Positions 16,744 through 27,369 are shown, counted from the first letter of the stretch. The stretch is DNA of 64,000 nt from Acidobacteria bacterium 28-9 (GCA_002050355.1 MWYY01000063.1:62001-126000); one strand, 5' to 3'. Made by a program: numbers and translations. Notes: generated by a model not told the origin, from the sequence alone.

Positions 16744-19074
16744 ATGAAACTCAAACTTCAAACGCCGCTTGTCGAACTTCACGAATTTGAAATTTTAGGC
16801 TTGTCCGTCGCAATGGCGCTCAAATTGGCGATGGCAGTTGCCGCTTTTACATACAAAAACGATTTAACCGATGTGGTCATTGAAGACCTTTTGAATTATT
16901 TCCCGATGCGCTATGAAGACCGCTCGAATTTGATTCAAATTGACGAACTTTACGAGGGTTTGGAAGCGTCAATTGAGCTTTACGCGCGCGTTGCAGGCGG
17001 TTTTCAAGTCGGCAAAAATCGCGGACCGAAAGCACCTCCGCTTTTTATTTTTGAAATTACCGGCGGCGATTTTGAGCGAACCAGAAAACCCGTCGTCGTC
17101 TGGTGGTTTGTTTCCGGCAAAGGCGCATATCGCATCGTCAACTACTGGAAAGAACGATTTGAACGCGGCACGCGCTTTGTCGCTTACGGCAAATGGGAAT
17201 GGGACGCGCGGAAAAATACGTTTGCGTTGCGAATAAATAAACCGGACGAATTGGAAATTTTGCGCTCGGAACAAGATTATAACGAGTTTGGATTGTTAAA
17301 GAATTTATCGAATGCAGCAGAAGACGGCGAGCAGAATTTTGAATCCGACAACAAAAATGCCGACGAAGATTTTTTGGAAGAAGATTCAGGCAATCCCGAA
17401 TTTGCGATGATTCATACCGGACGGCGCGTGCCGGTTTATCGCAAACTTGGGGTTTTTCAAACGAAAAGATTGCGCGAAATCATTTACAACGTTCTGCAAA
17501 ACCTCGATAAATCTTCTATCAAAGAAACTCTGCCAAAGGATTTGTGCGAACGGCAAAATCTCATCACGCGCGCCCAGGCGGTCGAAGAAATTCATTTTCC
17601 GCCCGAAGATTGCAGCATCAATGATTATGCCGCCGCGCGCAGCAACGCTCACAAGCGTCTTATTTTCGAGGAATTTTTCTGGGTTTCGTTTGCCCTGCAA
17701 CTCAAGCGCGGCGAGCGCCGAAAAGAACCGAAAGGTACGATTATAGAAATTTCCGAACGCACGTTTGAACGAATAAAAAATCTTTTGCCTTTTAGTTTGA
17801 CAGGCGCGCAGGAGCGTGTCATCAAACGCATTTTCGATGATATGCAGTCGGATGCGCCGATGAATCGTCTAGTGCAGGGCGATGTCGGCAGCGGCAAAAC
17901 GATTATTGCGTTTCTGGCGATGTTCGCCGCGATGGAAAACGGTTATCAGACCGCTCTGATGGCGCCGACGGAAATTTTAGCCGAACAACACGCGCGAAAT
18001 GCCAAAAAAATTTTTGCAGACACGAATTACCGAGTTGATCTACTGATTGGAAGTCTTCGCGCCGCCGAAAAACGCAAAGTTCAAAAAGCGATTGCCGAAG
18101 GCGAAATCCACGCCGTTATCGGAACGCACGCCGTTATTCAAGATGCTGTCGAATTTGAGAAGTTAGGTTTGGCAATCGTTGATGAGCAGCACCGTTTCGG
18201 CGTAATGCAGCGCGCCGAATTAACCGCGCGCGGGCTTCGTCCCGATATTTTGGTTATGACTGCTACGCCGATTCCGCGCTCGCTGGCGATGACGGTTTAC
18301 GGCGATTTGGAAGTTTCCGTAATTGACGAATTGCCGCCCGGACGCACGCCGATAAAAACCGTTGTCGTCGGCGAAGATAAACGCGAGGGCGTTTATAAAG
18401 GAATTGAGAGAGAAATTGCGCTCGGTCGCCAGGTTTATATCGTTTATCCGCTGATTGAAGAATCGGAGAAAATGGATTTGAAGGCGGCGACAAAAATGTT
18501 TGAAGAACTGCGCGACAAGGTTTTTCCAAACTATAAAATAGGACTTCTCCACGGCAAGATGAAAGGCGCTGGAAAAGAAGAAATAATGCAGGAATTCGTC
18601 AGCGGAGAACTTAATATCTTGGTTTCGACAACCGTTATCGAAGTTGGAGTTGACGTGCCGAATGCTTCTCTGATGATTATCGAACACGCCGAACGTTTTG
18701 GTCTGTCGCAACTGCACCAGCTTCGCGGGCGCGTCGGGCGCGGCGCGGAACAATCTTTTTGCGTGCTTTTGACGGGCGATAAAAAAACTGCTGTCGCGCG
18801 TGAGCGTTTGGGAATTATGGAAGAGACAACCGACGGTTTTCGGATTGCCGAAAAAGATTTGGAAATTCGCGGGCAAGGTGAAATCTTGGGAACTCGTCAG
18901 TCCGGCGTGCAAACTTTTAAAATCGGAAACATAATCCGTGATTTGGAAATTCTGGACAAAGCGCGTCAAGAAGCCGAATTTTATCTTACTTCAAAGCGTT
19001 TAACTCAAGAAACTTCAAGGCTTATCGAAACCGCCAGAGCCGACGCACGCTTTCGTCTCGCCGGCATCGGATAA
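16744..19074 (+). CDS. recG: ATP-dependent DNA helicase RecG
   Basis: RecG remodels stalled replication forks and Holliday junctions. With the start at 16744 the protein has 776 residues. An N-terminal wedge/OB region is followed by the superfamily 2 helicase core: motif I QGDVGSGKT, motif II as DEQHRFG (RecG's DEQH box), motif III TATPIPRSLAM, and the motif IV-VI region STTVIEVGVDVPNA and QLRGRVGRG. The C-terminal AEKDLEIRGQGEILGTRQSG is diagnostic. An earlier in-frame ATG (16684) would add 20 hydrophobic residues and is less likely. Confidence 0.94.
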   Translation: MKLKLQTPLVELHEFEILGLSVAMALKLAMAVAAFTYKNDLTDVVIEDLLNYFPMRYEDRSNLIQIDELYEGLEASIELYARVAGGFQVGKNRGPKAPPLFIFEITGGDFERTRKPVVVWWFVSGKGAYRIVNYWKERFERGTRFVAYGKWEWDARKNTFALRINKPDELEILRSEQDYNEFGLLKNLSNAAEDGEQNFESDNKNADEDFLEEDSGNPEFAMIHTGRRVPVYRKLGVFQTKRLREIIYNVLQNLDKSSIKETLPKDLCERQNLITRAQAVEEIHFPPEDCSINDYAAARSNAHKRLIFEEFFWVSFALQLKRGERRKEPKGTIIEISERTFERIKNLLPFSLTGAQERVIKRIFDDMQSDAPMNRLVQGDVGSGKTIIAFLAMFAAMENGYQTALMAPTEILAEQHARNAKKIFADTNYRVDLLIGSLRAAEKRKVQKAIAEGEIHAVIGTHAVIQDAVEFEKLGLAIVDEQHRFGVMQRAELTARGLRPDILVMTATPIPRSLAMTVYGDLEVSVIDELPPGRTPIKTVVVGEDKREGVYKGIEREIALGRQVYIVYPLIEESEKMDLKAATKMFEELRDKVFPNYKIGLLHGKMKGAGKEEIMQEFVSGELNILVSTTVIEVGVDVPNASLMIIEHAERFGLSQLHQLRGRVGRGAEQSFCVLLTGDKKTAVARERLGIMEETTDGFRIAEKDLEIRGQGEILGTRQSGVQTFKIGNIIRDLEILDKARQEAEFYLTSKRLTQETSRLIETARADARFRLAGIG

Positions 19075-19367
19075 AAATTTACAATTTTCAAAATAAAAAG
19101 ACTTTCGGCAATTGAAAACTTGTTCAATATTTGATTATATTTCCAATATGATTTTTCAATCTCGTTTGGTTTTTTAAATAAAACATTGATAATTGTTCAT
19201 TTTCATAAACATTTAAATAATCAAAGTTTCAGAAGTTTAAGGAATTCTTCCAATTTTTATATGCCCAATTTATCCGGTAGCTTAATAGTCTAAAATAACT
19301 TTTTCGTGCCGATTCAAGCTAAAAAATTCAAAAACTTACACGGTAGTAAATTAAATTGTAGGAAAAA
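19075..19367. other. Intergenic region, nothing recognised
   Basis: These 293 bases between recG and the methyltransferase-like gene are AT-rich. I see no gene, RNA or strong hairpin. AGGAAA directly before the next ATG is a ribosome site. Confidence 0.5.
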
Positions 19368-20270
19368 ATGGATAAACAAAAACCGCCGACAGACACAACA
19401 CCGAAACCTTTCAATCAAAATAGAAGCTACAAAAAGGACGGAGAAAAACCATACCAGGCGAAGAGATTTTTACCCGGCGACAACCAATTTCAGTCACAGC
19501 CCGAGCGATTTCAAAATCGTGATGAAACAACTCAAAGACGTGATGGAAAACCGCGAAGCGGCGCCGGTAAATTTCAATCGAGAGACGGAAAATTTCAGCC
19601 TAAAAACCCAAAGCTTGAGACGAAAAACAATCGGTTTCAACCAAATGTACGTTTTAACCGGAAAGATAAAAATTTTAAGCCGTGGGCAACGGAAAATCTT
19701 CCGCCTATCGTTTCGGATATGCAAATAACCGACGGAAAGCATCGCGGAAGGTATCTGCAAAGCACTGCTTCGCCAAAAATTAGACCGACGACGCGGCGTA
19801 TGCGCGAAGTTATGTTTAGGATTTTGTTTCGACGCGTACGGGCTGGAAGGTTTTTAGACCTTTGCGCCGGTTGTGGAATGGTCGGCATCGAGGCGATTTC
19901 GCGCGGTGCGCTGCTCGGAACTTTTGTCGAGCGTTCCGCCAAAATGTGCAGCTTTATCAAGACAAATTTGGAAGCTTGCGGCATTAAACCCGGTCACGGT
20001 GAAATTGTCGAAATGGAAGCCGTGCCTTTTTTAAAGCAGATGCAGAAGCGACGACGCTTTTGGGATATCGTTTATTTCGATCCGCCGTTAGACACAAATT
20101 ACGACGAAGTATTAGCTTTTTTTAATCGCGGCACAACACTCAAACCCCACGGCGTTTTAGTTATTGAACACCATGCAGAAATGTTTTTTCCCGAAAAATT
20201 TGGCGTTATGAACCGCTGGCGCGTGCTTGTGCAGGGCGACAAGGCACTTAGTTTTTACGAAAGAAGATAA
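19368..20270 (+). CDS. RsmD-family methyltransferase paralogue with a disordered N-terminus
   Basis: The last 180 residues align by eye with RsmD: RGRYLQSTASPKIRPTTRRMREVMF, the SAM motif FLDLCAGCGMVGIEAISRGA (about 160-180) and the catalytic YFDPP (about 236-240). In front lie about 115 residues rich in Gln, Phe, Arg, Lys and Asn, with repeats of the form FQ(S/N)RD, which look disordered and RNA-binding. The canonical RsmD follows 62 bases later. It is probably an RNA methyltransferase; whether it acts on the same 16S base is unknown. The DPP is followed by Leu instead of the usual Tyr/Phe. Confidence 0.8.
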   Translation: MDKQKPPTDTTPKPFNQNRSYKKDGEKPYQAKRFLPGDNQFQSQPERFQNRDETTQRRDGKPRSGAGKFQSRDGKFQPKNPKLETKNNRFQPNVRFNRKDKNFKPWATENLPPIVSDMQITDGKHRGRYLQSTASPKIRPTTRRMREVMFRILFRRVRAGRFLDLCAGCGMVGIEAISRGALLGTFVERSAKMCSFIKTNLEACGIKPGHGEIVEMEAVPFLKQMQKRRRFWDIVYFDPPLDTNYDEVLAFFNRGTTLKPHGVLVIEHHAEMFFPEKFGVMNRWRVLVQGDKALSFYERR

Positions 20271-20332
20271 CCCTTTCATTACGACTTAAAATCATTTCAG
20301 ACATTCGTAATTTGAAATTCGCAATTTAATAA

Positions 20333-20887
20333 ATGCGTATAATTGCAGGCGAATATCGCGGGCGGATTTTGAAAACTCCTGCCGACACTAAAACCCGTCC
20401 GACATCCGACCGTCTGCGCGAGACTTTGTTTAATATCCTCACTCCGAAAATACACGACGAAACCAGATTTCTTGATTTGTGCGCCGGGACGGGCGCAATC
20501 GGTATCGAAGCCGTTTCGCGCGGCGCAGGGTTTTCTTCTTTTGTCGATAAATCGCGTCGCGCCTGCGCTTTGATTGAAGAAAATTTAGATCTTCTCAAAA
20601 TTCCGGAGCCGCAAACTGAAGTTCTTTGTGATACGGCAGAAAAATTTATTACCCGCGAATTTCTAAAGAAATGGGACATAATTTTTTTTGACCCGCCATA
20701 CAATACAGATTACGCGGTTTTTCTGTATGAATTCGGCGCGAACGCTGGAAATCTGCTTTATGAAGACGGGATTTTGATTGTCGAGCATCACGCCAAAAAT
20801 ACTTTGACCGATGTGGTCGGTGATATTCGACGCTGGCGAATTGTTAAGCAGGGCGAAACGAATTTAAGTTTTTTTGAAAGAAAGTAG
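20333..20887 (+). CDS. rsmD: 16S rRNA (guanine(966)-N(2))-methyltransferase RsmD
   Basis: A 184-residue enzyme of typical length. It starts MRIIAGEYRGRILKTP as the family does, with the RPTSDRLRETLFNIL segment, the SAM motif FLDLCAGTGAIGIEAVSRGA and the catalytic FDPPY near 119-123. It would methylate G966 of 16S rRNA in the small subunit. It is the canonical member of a tandem pair with the longer paralogue upstream. The 54 bases downstream hold an inverted repeat (AGTTAATCG/CGATTAACT). Confidence 0.93.
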   Translation: MRIIAGEYRGRILKTPADTKTRPTSDRLRETLFNILTPKIHDETRFLDLCAGTGAIGIEAVSRGAGFSSFVDKSRRACALIEENLDLLKIPEPQTEVLCDTAEKFITREFLKKWDIIFFDPPYNTDYAVFLYEFGANAGNLLYEDGILIVEHHAKNTLTDVVGDIRRWRIVKQGETNLSFFERK

Positions 20888-20941
20888 TTAATCGTTTTTG
20901 GCTGATTAAAATTTATTTCTTACAATTTACGATTAACTGAA

Positions 20942-21814
20942 ATGAAAATAATTATTTGGCTTATTCTTTGTCTGATATGGGGAACGACGTGGTTTTTTAT
21001 CAAAATCGGACTCAGAGATTTGCCGCCTATTAGTTTTGCCGCCGCCCGATTTTTACTTGCCATTTTTATTGTAGCTTTCATTATTTATTTTCGAAAAATT
21101 CCGCTTCCTAAAACAAAGCATGAATGGAATTTGCTGGCTTTGACCGGAATTTTGCAGTTTTCCGTAAATTACAGTCTCGTTTTTTGGAGCGAGCAATATA
21201 TTTCCTCGGGTTTAGCGGCGGTTTTGCAGTCGATGATTACGGTTTTCGGGCTTGTCCTGGCGTGGATTCATCTGCCAAACGAACGAATAACCTGGCTGAA
21301 AGTTTTCGCGGTTCTGCTCGGAATGACAGGCGTTGCAACCATTTTTATTGAGCAGCTGCAAATAAACTCGGTTATGGCGTTTGTCGGCTGTGTAGCAATT
21401 GTTATTGGCGCATACGCGGCGGCGCAGGCTTCGATTTTGATAAAAGCGCGCGGCGGAAATCTTCATCCGGCGAGTATGCTTTTCGGGCAGATGACGTTCG
21501 GAATCGTTCCCGTAATAATTTATGCGCTGGTAAAAGAAGGAAATCCGCTCAGTTTTAATTGGACTTGGCAGGCAATTTTTTGTGTTTTTTATCTAACGAT
21601 TTTTGGAACAATCGTGGCGTTTTGGCTTTATTACTGGCTTTTGAGTAGAATCGAATCAACCAGTGCGATGATGATTTCACTCGTTACGCCGCTGATTGCC
21701 GTTCTTGTCGGGGCAGCATTTTTGGGCGAAAGCCTTCCGCCACAAACTATTTTCGGCGGTCTTCTGATTTTAGGCAGTATCGGTTTGGTTGTTTTCAGAA
21801 AAAAGAAAATTTAG
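20942..21814 (+). CDS. EamA/DMT family transporter
   Basis: A 290-residue inner-membrane protein with ten hydrophobic helices made of two EamA repeats ([20 protein letters not shown] at the N-terminus, and a second repeat after about residue 145). This is the drug/metabolite transporter fold. The substrate cannot be predicted. It lies just before aroC in the same direction, 68 bases apart. Confidence 0.88.
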   Translation: MKIIIWLILCLIWGTTWFFIKIGLRDLPPISFAAARFLLAIFIVAFIIYFRKIPLPKTKHEWNLLALTGILQFSVNYSLVFWSEQYISSGLAAVLQSMITVFGLVLAWIHLPNERITWLKVFAVLLGMTGVATIFIEQLQINSVMAFVGCVAIVIGAYAAAQASILIKARGGNLHPASMLFGQMTFGIVPVIIYALVKEGNPLSFNWTWQAIFCVFYLTIFGTIVAFWLYYWLLSRIESTSAMMISLVTPLIAVLVGAAFLGESLPPQTIFGGLLILGSIGLVVFRKKKI

Positions 21815-21882
21815 AGCCGCACGAACAAAGACGAATTTGGACTTTAAACGAAAATACAACCGACTACCGACAGCTGATTATT

Positions 21883-23049
21883 ATGTTTTTCAAATTTACA
21901 ACCGCCGGAGAATCGCACGGAATAGCCTTGACTGCCATAATTGAAGGATTGCCTTCGGGTTTGGAGATTGATGTCGAGCGGATAAACTTTGAGCTTTGGC
22001 GACGGCAGCAAGGTTACGGACGCGGCGGACGACAGAAAATCGAAAAAGACGAAATCCAAATCCTTTCGGGCGTCAGACACGGAAAAACTCTCGGCGCACC
22101 TGTTTCATTTATTATCGAAAACCGCGATTTTATTCATTGGGAAGAAGTTATGTCGAGCGGAAAACTCGAAAACGAACCGAAAAATCTCAAACAAATAAAA
22201 CGCCCGCGTCCCGGACACGCAGACCTTGCCGGCGGTCAAAAATTTCAATCAAGAGATTTGCGCGACATACTCGAACGCGCTTCGGCGCGTGAAACAGCGG
22301 CTCGTGTTGCCTGCGGCGCGTTTTCCAGACAGCTTTTAGAGAATTTTGCAGTTGAAATAAAAAGCCACGTCATAAAACTCGGCAGCGTCCCCGAAAAACC
22401 TCTGCAGAAAACTTTTGATGAGATTTCCCGGATTGAAGAAACCTCTCCGCTTCGCTGCGCCGATAAAACCGCCGAGGCGCAAATGATTGAACTCGTTGAT
22501 AAAGCAAAAGCTGAAGGCGACACTTTAGGCGGAATTTTTGAAGTCGCGGCGAAAAACGTCGTTGTCGGTCTCGGTTCGCACACATCCTGGAGTGAAAAAC
22601 TCGACGGGCGAATTGCGCAGGCGTTTATGTCGATTCAAGCAGTCAAAGCGGTCGAAATCGGAAACGGCGTCGAAAACGCAGCGCTTTTCGGTTCGCACGT
22701 TCACGACGAAATTATTTTTTCGGACAATGTTTTTAGTCGGATTACAAACCGCGCTGGAGGTTTGGAAGGCGGAATTACAAACGGCGAGGAACTTCGCGTG
22801 CGCGGTTTTATGAAACCAATTTCTACTTTACGAAAATCGCTCCGTTCGGTTGACATTGACACGAAACAGGAAAATTTAGCCGCTTTTGAACGTTCTGATA
22901 TTACGGCTGTTCCGGCGGCGGGCATCATCGGTGAAGCGATGCTGGCAATTGTTTTAGCCAACTCGATGCGCGAAAAATTCGGCGGCGACAGTCTTTCGGA
23001 AATGGAGACAAATTTTGATAATTACAGAAAACTGCTGGAAAATTATTAA
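21883..23049 (+). CDS. aroC: Chorismate synthase
   Basis: AroC makes chorismate, the precursor of tryptophan and other aromatics, from EPSP using reduced FMN. The 388-residue protein carries the signatures [16 protein letters not shown] at the N-terminus, [12 protein letters not shown] and [15 protein letters not shown] in the middle, and [14 protein letters not shown]. Length and start are normal. It supplies chorismate to the trp genes at the far end of the window, though it is not linked to them. Confidence 0.96.
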   Translation: MFFKFTTAGESHGIALTAIIEGLPSGLEIDVERINFELWRRQQGYGRGGRQKIEKDEIQILSGVRHGKTLGAPVSFIIENRDFIHWEEVMSSGKLENEPKNLKQIKRPRPGHADLAGGQKFQSRDLRDILERASARETAARVACGAFSRQLLENFAVEIKSHVIKLGSVPEKPLQKTFDEISRIEETSPLRCADKTAEAQMIELVDKAKAEGDTLGGIFEVAAKNVVVGLGSHTSWSEKLDGRIAQAFMSIQAVKAVEIGNGVENAALFGSHVHDEIIFSDNVFSRITNRAGGLEGGITNGEELRVRGFMKPISTLRKSLRSVDIDTKQENLAAFERSDITAVPAAGIIGEAMLAIVLANSMREKFGGDSLSEMETNFDNYRKLLENY

Positions 23050-23063
23050 ACTGCCGAATCAAT

Positions 23064-24335
23064 TTAATTTCCAATATCGCGGCGAAACTGCATTCCGTCA
23101 AAAGATATTTTCTCGACGGTTTCGTATGCCTTTTGTAATGCTTTGTCCAAATTTTCAGCCGTTGCTGTAATGCCTAAAACTCGTCCGCCCGCGGTAATAA
23201 AATCTCCGTTTGCATCTGTTGCCGTTCCAGCGTGGAAAATTTGAACGTGTTTTTGATTTTCCGCTTTGTCCAGACCGAAAATTACGTCGCCCGTTTGCGG
23301 TTTTTGCGGATAACCTTTTGACGCCAACACGACGCACGCCGTATTTCCCGGTTCCCATTCGATTTTTATATTAGATAAATTTTCCGAGCAGACGGCTTCG
23401 CAAATATCAACCAAATCAGTTTTCAGACGAGTTAAAATTACCTGTGTTTCCGGGTCGCCGAAGCGCACGTTATATTCGAGAAGTTTTGTGCCCGCGTCAG
23501 TTATCATTAAACCCAAAAATAAAATTCCACAAAACGGAAACCCTTCGCTCTGCGCTGCTTCGAGCGTCGGTTTTATAATTTCCTCGACGATTGTTTTGAT
23601 TTGATTCTCGGAAAGAAGCCGGTCGTCGGAAATCGTTCCCATTCCGCCGGTGTTTGCACCTCGATCATTTTCGCCGAGGCGTTTGTGGTCGCGGACGGGC
23701 GGCATCAATACAAAGTTTTTGCCGTCGGTAAATAAAATCAGCGAAACTTCCCTGCCGGTTAAGCATTCTTCCAAAACGATTTTTTCAGCCGCATTTTTTC
23801 CGGCTAATTGTTCAAGTTCACTAATAGCTTGTTCAGCTTGTTTGCGGTTTTCCGCAACCACGACGCCTTTTCCCGCTGCGAGTCCGTCGGCTTTGACGAC
23901 GACCGGAGAATTTTCCCCGCCGAATGTTCCTTTTTTGAGAATTTGCGCGGCTTCCGCAATTGAATTTGCTACTTCATGTTTTGCGGTTGGAATGTGATGA
24001 CGCCGCATAAAATCCTTAGCAAACGCTTTACTGGATTCGAGCCGCGCCGCTTTTCCGCTGGCACCGACAATCTTCAAATTCCTTTTTTCAAATTCGTCGG
24101 CAACGCCTAGGGCAAGCGAAGTTTCTCCGCCGACAAAAGTTAAATCAATTTTGTTTTCTTCGGCAAAATCCGCCAGTTTGTGGATTTCTGACGGCTTTAT
24201 GTTGACGCATCGGGCAATTTGCGCGATTCCGGCATTGCCGTCGGCGCAAAAAATTTCAGTCGTTTTACCGCTTTTTCTAAATGCCCAGCACAGCGCGTGT
24301 TCCCGACCGCCGGAACCGATAACCAGAATTTTCAT
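23064..24335 (-). CDS. purD: Phosphoribosylamine-glycine ligase
   Basis: PurD joins glycine to phosphoribosylamine in purine synthesis. The start at 24335 gives the standard MKILVIGSGGREHALCWAF N-terminus and 423 residues. ATP-grasp features are visible: KADGLAAGKGVVVAE, NTGGMGTIS and LEYNVRFGDPETQ. It is convergent with aroC (14 bases between stops) and divergent from the zinc-ribbon gene. Confidence 0.95.
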   Translation of the reverse strand: MKILVIGSGGREHALCWAFRKSGKTTEIFCADGNAGIAQIARCVNIKPSEIHKLADFAEENKIDLTFVGGETSLALGVADEFEKRNLKIVGASGKAARLESSKAFAKDFMRRHHIPTAKHEVANSIAEAAQILKKGTFGGENSPVVVKADGLAAGKGVVVAENRKQAEQAISELEQLAGKNAAEKIVLEECLTGREVSLILFTDGKNFVLMPPVRDHKRLGENDRGANTGGMGTISDDRLLSENQIKTIVEEIIKPTLEAAQSEGFPFCGILFLGLMITDAGTKLLEYNVRFGDPETQVILTRLKTDLVDICEAVCSENLSNIKIEWEPGNTACVVLASKGYPQKPQTGDVIFGLDKAENQKHVQIFHAGTATDANGDFITAGGRVLGITATAENLDKALQKAYETVEKISFDGMQFRRDIGN

Positions 24336-24370
24336 ATCACGCATTCTAAAAAAAATGTCTAAAGCAAAAC

Positions 24371-24397
24371 TTGACACTCACAACCGATAGTTATAAT
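24371..24397 (+). promoter_or_regulatory. Promoter of the zinc-ribbon gene
   Basis: TTGACA (24371-24376) and TATAAT (24392-24397) are perfect consensus boxes, though only 15 bases apart. Transcription would start near 24404, giving a leader of about 180 bases before the ATG. Confidence 0.6.
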
Positions 24398-24522
24398 TTC
24401 AAAATCAGACCGATTAGCTATTGCTTATTAAACTTAAATTTCATCCTAATATTACGGGGAGTTTTCGTTTTGTTGTTTCTCTTATATAGCTAAAAACAGG
24501 TATTAATACTCTCAAGAAAAAC

Positions 24523-24556
24523 GAATGTTTTAAAGTTTGAACGAAACATTCTTTTT
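24523..24556 (+). terminator. Possible attenuator hairpin in the zinc-ribbon leader
   Basis: GAATGTTT (24523-24530) pairs with AAACATTC (24544-24551), and TTTTT follows directly. The stem is short and AT-rich, so termination would be weak, but it lies between the promoter and the gene. Confidence 0.4.
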
Positions 24557-24587
24557 CAGAACATGGTTTCAGGGTAGGGAGCAAGCA

Positions 24588-24974
24588 ATGCCACATTCCG
24601 AACAAGGCAGCCTTAAAGAATTCAATCAAAAAACGTTTGCGGACACTCCCGAACTGGAAGACTCAATTATATCTTGTATAGATTGCGGAGCAGATTTCAT
24701 CTGGACGGTCGGCGAACAAGTGTTTTACCGCGACAAAAATCTGCAAAATCCGCCGAAACGCTGCAAAGAATGCAAACAAGCCAAAAACGAGCGCCTCGCC
24801 GCAATTACAAATGCTCAAAACTCCGGCATCAAACAGAAAATAGAAGTTGCCGTTCACTGCGCTAAATGCGGCGCTTATACAACCGTTCCCTTTTATCCAT
24901 CACAGGGTCGCCCCGTTTATTGTCGCTCTTGTTTTCTGCAAATGAACCCGAATCCAATGATGAACGGTGAATGA
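24588..24974 (+). CDS. Small zinc-ribbon protein (CxxC-x(n)-CxxC)
   Basis: A 128-residue protein with two zinc ribbons. The first uses CIDCGADF and RCKECKQAK, with a WTVGEQVFYRDKNLQNPPKRC segment typical of the 'probable zinc-ribbon' family. The second uses CAKCGAYTTVPFYPSQGRPVYCRSC. Such proteins are common in soil bacteria, often with cold-shock genes; their role is not established. The start at 24588 is fixed by GGGAG just upstream. Confidence 0.8.
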   Translation: MPHSEQGSLKEFNQKTFADTPELEDSIISCIDCGADFIWTVGEQVFYRDKNLQNPPKRCKECKQAKNERLAAITNAQNSGIKQKIEVAVHCAKCGAYTTVPFYPSQGRPVYCRSCFLQMNPNPMMNGE

Positions 24975-25032
24975 TGAGCGGTAAATTTGAGAAATTGTTT
25001 CGCATTTACTGTTTATCATTTATCATTAAATT

Positions 25033-27003
25033 TCATCCGCCGACGTGAACATTCGGACGGCGTTCGGGAATCGGCTCGGCTTTCCGCAAAATCTCGCGGG
25101 TAACGGGCGCGGTGTCGCCCTCGCCGAATAAAATATAACGTATTAGATATTTCAGAGGATTGCCCTCGCTCCAGCCGAAATAAACGTGCGGAATTTTTCC
25201 GGTTTTGTCGCGCAAATGCAACAGAAGCGCCGCAATCGCATTCGGCACCGCCGGGCTATGCGTCCGCAAAATTCGATAACCTTCGATATCTACGCCGCGC
25301 ACTTTCAGTTTGCCCTTGAAATCCGAAGCGTCGCCGAGTTCGACTTCAAAAAACAAAATCGGGTCGCTTGACGGAATGTGGTTGTCGAGCCGTTTTTCGT
25401 GTTCATTAAAGCGATATTCTTCAACATCGCCGGTTTCGCGCCGATTAGTTACGAGCCGAATTTCGCCTGTGCTTATATCGTTTAGAAATTCTTTTGCCTT
25501 TGTGTCGAGTTCGATTTTCTCAACGCGCAACTCGGTAGTCCGCGCCGTCCGCGAAATAAAACTCGATAGAACGATGCCGACGATGAAAATTGAAGCGATG
25601 CGAAGCCCGTCCGGTCGCTCAATAACATTAACAACTGTTGTATAAGCAAATACAAACGCAATCGCCGCAAAAACCCAGCGCCAGATTTCTCTGCGCCGCC
25701 AGGCTGAAATTGTAACGGCAATCGCCGCACTAGTCATCAAAACTAAAACGCCGGTTGCGTATGCACCGCCTTGCGCGTTGACATCAGCTTTAAAAATCCA
25801 CGTAACAATAAAGCAAATTGCGATAAAGACCAACACGAGCGGGCGCGTCGCCTTTGCCCATTCGGGAGCCATACCATAACGCGGCAAATAACGCGGCACA
25901 ATATTCAGCAGTCCTGCCATTGCGCTCGCGCCGGCAAACCACAAAATCGCAATTGTGCTGATGTCATAAGCCGTACCGAACCAATCGCCAAGGAACGAAT
26001 GCGCCAGATATGCCAGAGCGCGTCCGTTCGCCTTTCCGCCTTCTTCGATTATCGCTCCGGTCGCGTCTATGACGGGCGAGCGAAATTCTTCCGCCGGAAT
26101 CAAAACGGTAGTAATAAAGCTGCTGGCGATGAGCATAAAGCTCATAATAAGCGCGGCAACCGTCAGCAATTTGCGCGTATTTCCGATGCGATTCGGAATT
26201 TTTACCAGCGGCATTATCGCAACACCGGTTTCAAAACCGGAAAGCCCCAAAGCGAGTTTCGGAAAAACAAGCAGCGACAAACCGATTACCATCCAAATGC
26301 TGCGCGAATCCGTTCCGCCGTTGGCGTTTGTAACTGTCGTCAAAGCGGTTTTCCATGCTGGAAGTTTATCTAAATGCTGCAAAATTTCGTAAAAACCAAT
26401 ACCGACGACAATTAAATTTAACGTCAAATAAACGAAGACGAGAACCACCGCCAGACCTATGGCTTCCTTAAATCCTTTGAGAAAAACTGCGCCGAGCAGT
26501 GCAATAAAAAACAACGTTACTGGAATCGGGTGTTCGAGAAACGGTAAATGTTCGTGAACAAAAGGGTTTTCCAAAACGTGCGCTGTTGCGTCGGCAGCAG
26601 ACAGCGTTATCGTAATAACAAAATCGGTGGCGACAAAACCGAGCAGAGCCAGAACGAACAGTTTGCCTTTCCAGCGCGAAAGCAGATTTTCGAGCATCGA
26701 AATCGAGCCTTGTCCATGCGGGCTTTCAGCGGCGACGCGACGGTAAATTGGTAACGCGCCGAACAATGTCAAAAGCACTAAAACAAGTGTCGCAATCGGT
26801 GATAATGCACCGGCTGCGAGAAAAGCAATTCCCGGCTGATAGCCGAGCGTTGAAAAATAATCAACGCCCGTCAGACACATCACCTTCCACCACGAATGAG
26901 TGTGATGCTCGCCGGGCTTTTCATAAGGTGCTTCGATTTCCTTGACGCCTTGCAACAGCCAACGCTTAAAGCGATTATCGGCGTAAGATTTTACTGTTTC
27001 CAT
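25033..27003 (-). CDS. kimA: KimA-like potassium transporter (APC superfamily), riboswitch-controlled
   Basis: A 656-residue membrane protein with about twelve helices and a soluble C-terminal domain of about 150 residues (after about 500). It opens with a conserved [24 protein letters not shown] block, and GLSGFETGV lies in the middle. Annotation pipelines would call it an APC amino-acid permease. Bacillus YdaO, the gene that named the riboswitch, was shown to be the high-affinity K+ importer KimA, and this protein sits behind the same aptamer class (27112-27256). Potassium uptake is therefore the best inference. A close paralogue lies upstream. Confidence 0.85.
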   Translation of the reverse strand: METVKSYADNRFKRWLLQGVKEIEAPYEKPGEHHTHSWWKVMCLTGVDYFSTLGYQPGIAFLAAGALSPIATLVLVLLTLFGALPIYRRVAAESPHGQGSISMLENLLSRWKGKLFVLALLGFVATDFVITITLSAADATAHVLENPFVHEHLPFLEHPIPVTLFFIALLGAVFLKGFKEAIGLAVVLVFVYLTLNLIVVGIGFYEILQHLDKLPAWKTALTTVTNANGGTDSRSIWMVIGLSLLVFPKLALGLSGFETGVAIMPLVKIPNRIGNTRKLLTVAALIMSFMLIASSFITTVLIPAEEFRSPVIDATGAIIEEGGKANGRALAYLAHSFLGDWFGTAYDISTIAILWFAGASAMAGLLNIVPRYLPRYGMAPEWAKATRPLVLVFIAICFIVTWIFKADVNAQGGAYATGVLVLMTSAAIAVTISAWRRREIWRWVFAAIAFVFAYTTVVNVIERPDGLRIASIFIVGIVLSSFISRTARTTELRVEKIELDTKAKEFLNDISTGEIRLVTNRRETGDVEEYRFNEHEKRLDNHIPSSDPILFFEVELGDASDFKGKLKVRGVDIEGYRILRTHSPAVPNAIAALLLHLRDKTGKIPHVYFGWSEGNPLKYLIRYILFGEGDTAPVTREILRKAEPIPERRPNVHVGG

Positions 27004-27014
27004 ATCTAAAGTCT

Positions 27015-27068
27015 AAAAAATAAAAAAATCCACAAAGGCAAAGGCAAGCAGGCTTGCGCTTTGCGGAT
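27015..27068 (-). terminator. Riboswitch expression platform: intrinsic terminator before kimA
   Basis: On the minus strand, ATCCGCAAAGCGCAAGC pairs with GCTTGCCTTTGCCTTTGTGGAT, followed by T7 and further Ts. It lies between the aptamer and the ATG at 27003. The arrangement suits termination when c-di-AMP is bound, the usual logic of this class. Confidence 0.75.
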
Positions 27069-27111
27069 ACACAGATTTTTAGCCGGAAATTCGAATTTTT
27101 CTCTCCCATCG

Positions 27112-27256
27112 AGCCTACGAGGTTAGCTGTCGGGCTGGAACATGGAAGTGTTCTACGCTGGCTGTAATTTATCGCCGTTCTTGTGCGCTTCGCCCCAATT
27201 AATTGGTTTCCCCGTGTTGCCTTTTCGTCTTCAAAACTAAAAGCATCTTCGGCTAT
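27112..27256 (-). ncRNA. Cyclic-di-AMP riboswitch (ydaO/yuaA class) of kimA
   Basis: On the minus strand the conserved blocks appear in order: AGCCGAAGATG, CACGGGGAAACCA, TTGGGGCGAAGCG and CCGACAGCTAACCTCGTAGG. AGCC at the start pairs with GGCT at the end as P1. It is transcribed toward the KimA-like gene, ends about 109 bases before its ATG, and is followed by an intrinsic terminator. Confidence 0.93.
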
Positions 27257-27369
27257 CTACATTTTCAAAAAGATTTATACTATAACGAAATAGTTAAAAG
27301 CGAAACTCAGAAAACTTACAGTCACTTTTTTTCTAATTTTTATTTTTCACTTTTAGTTTTTCACTAAAT

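Noticed and set aside
18220-18969. 249-residue minus-strand frame inside recG
   Set aside because: It is a shadow frame opposite conserved helicase motifs.
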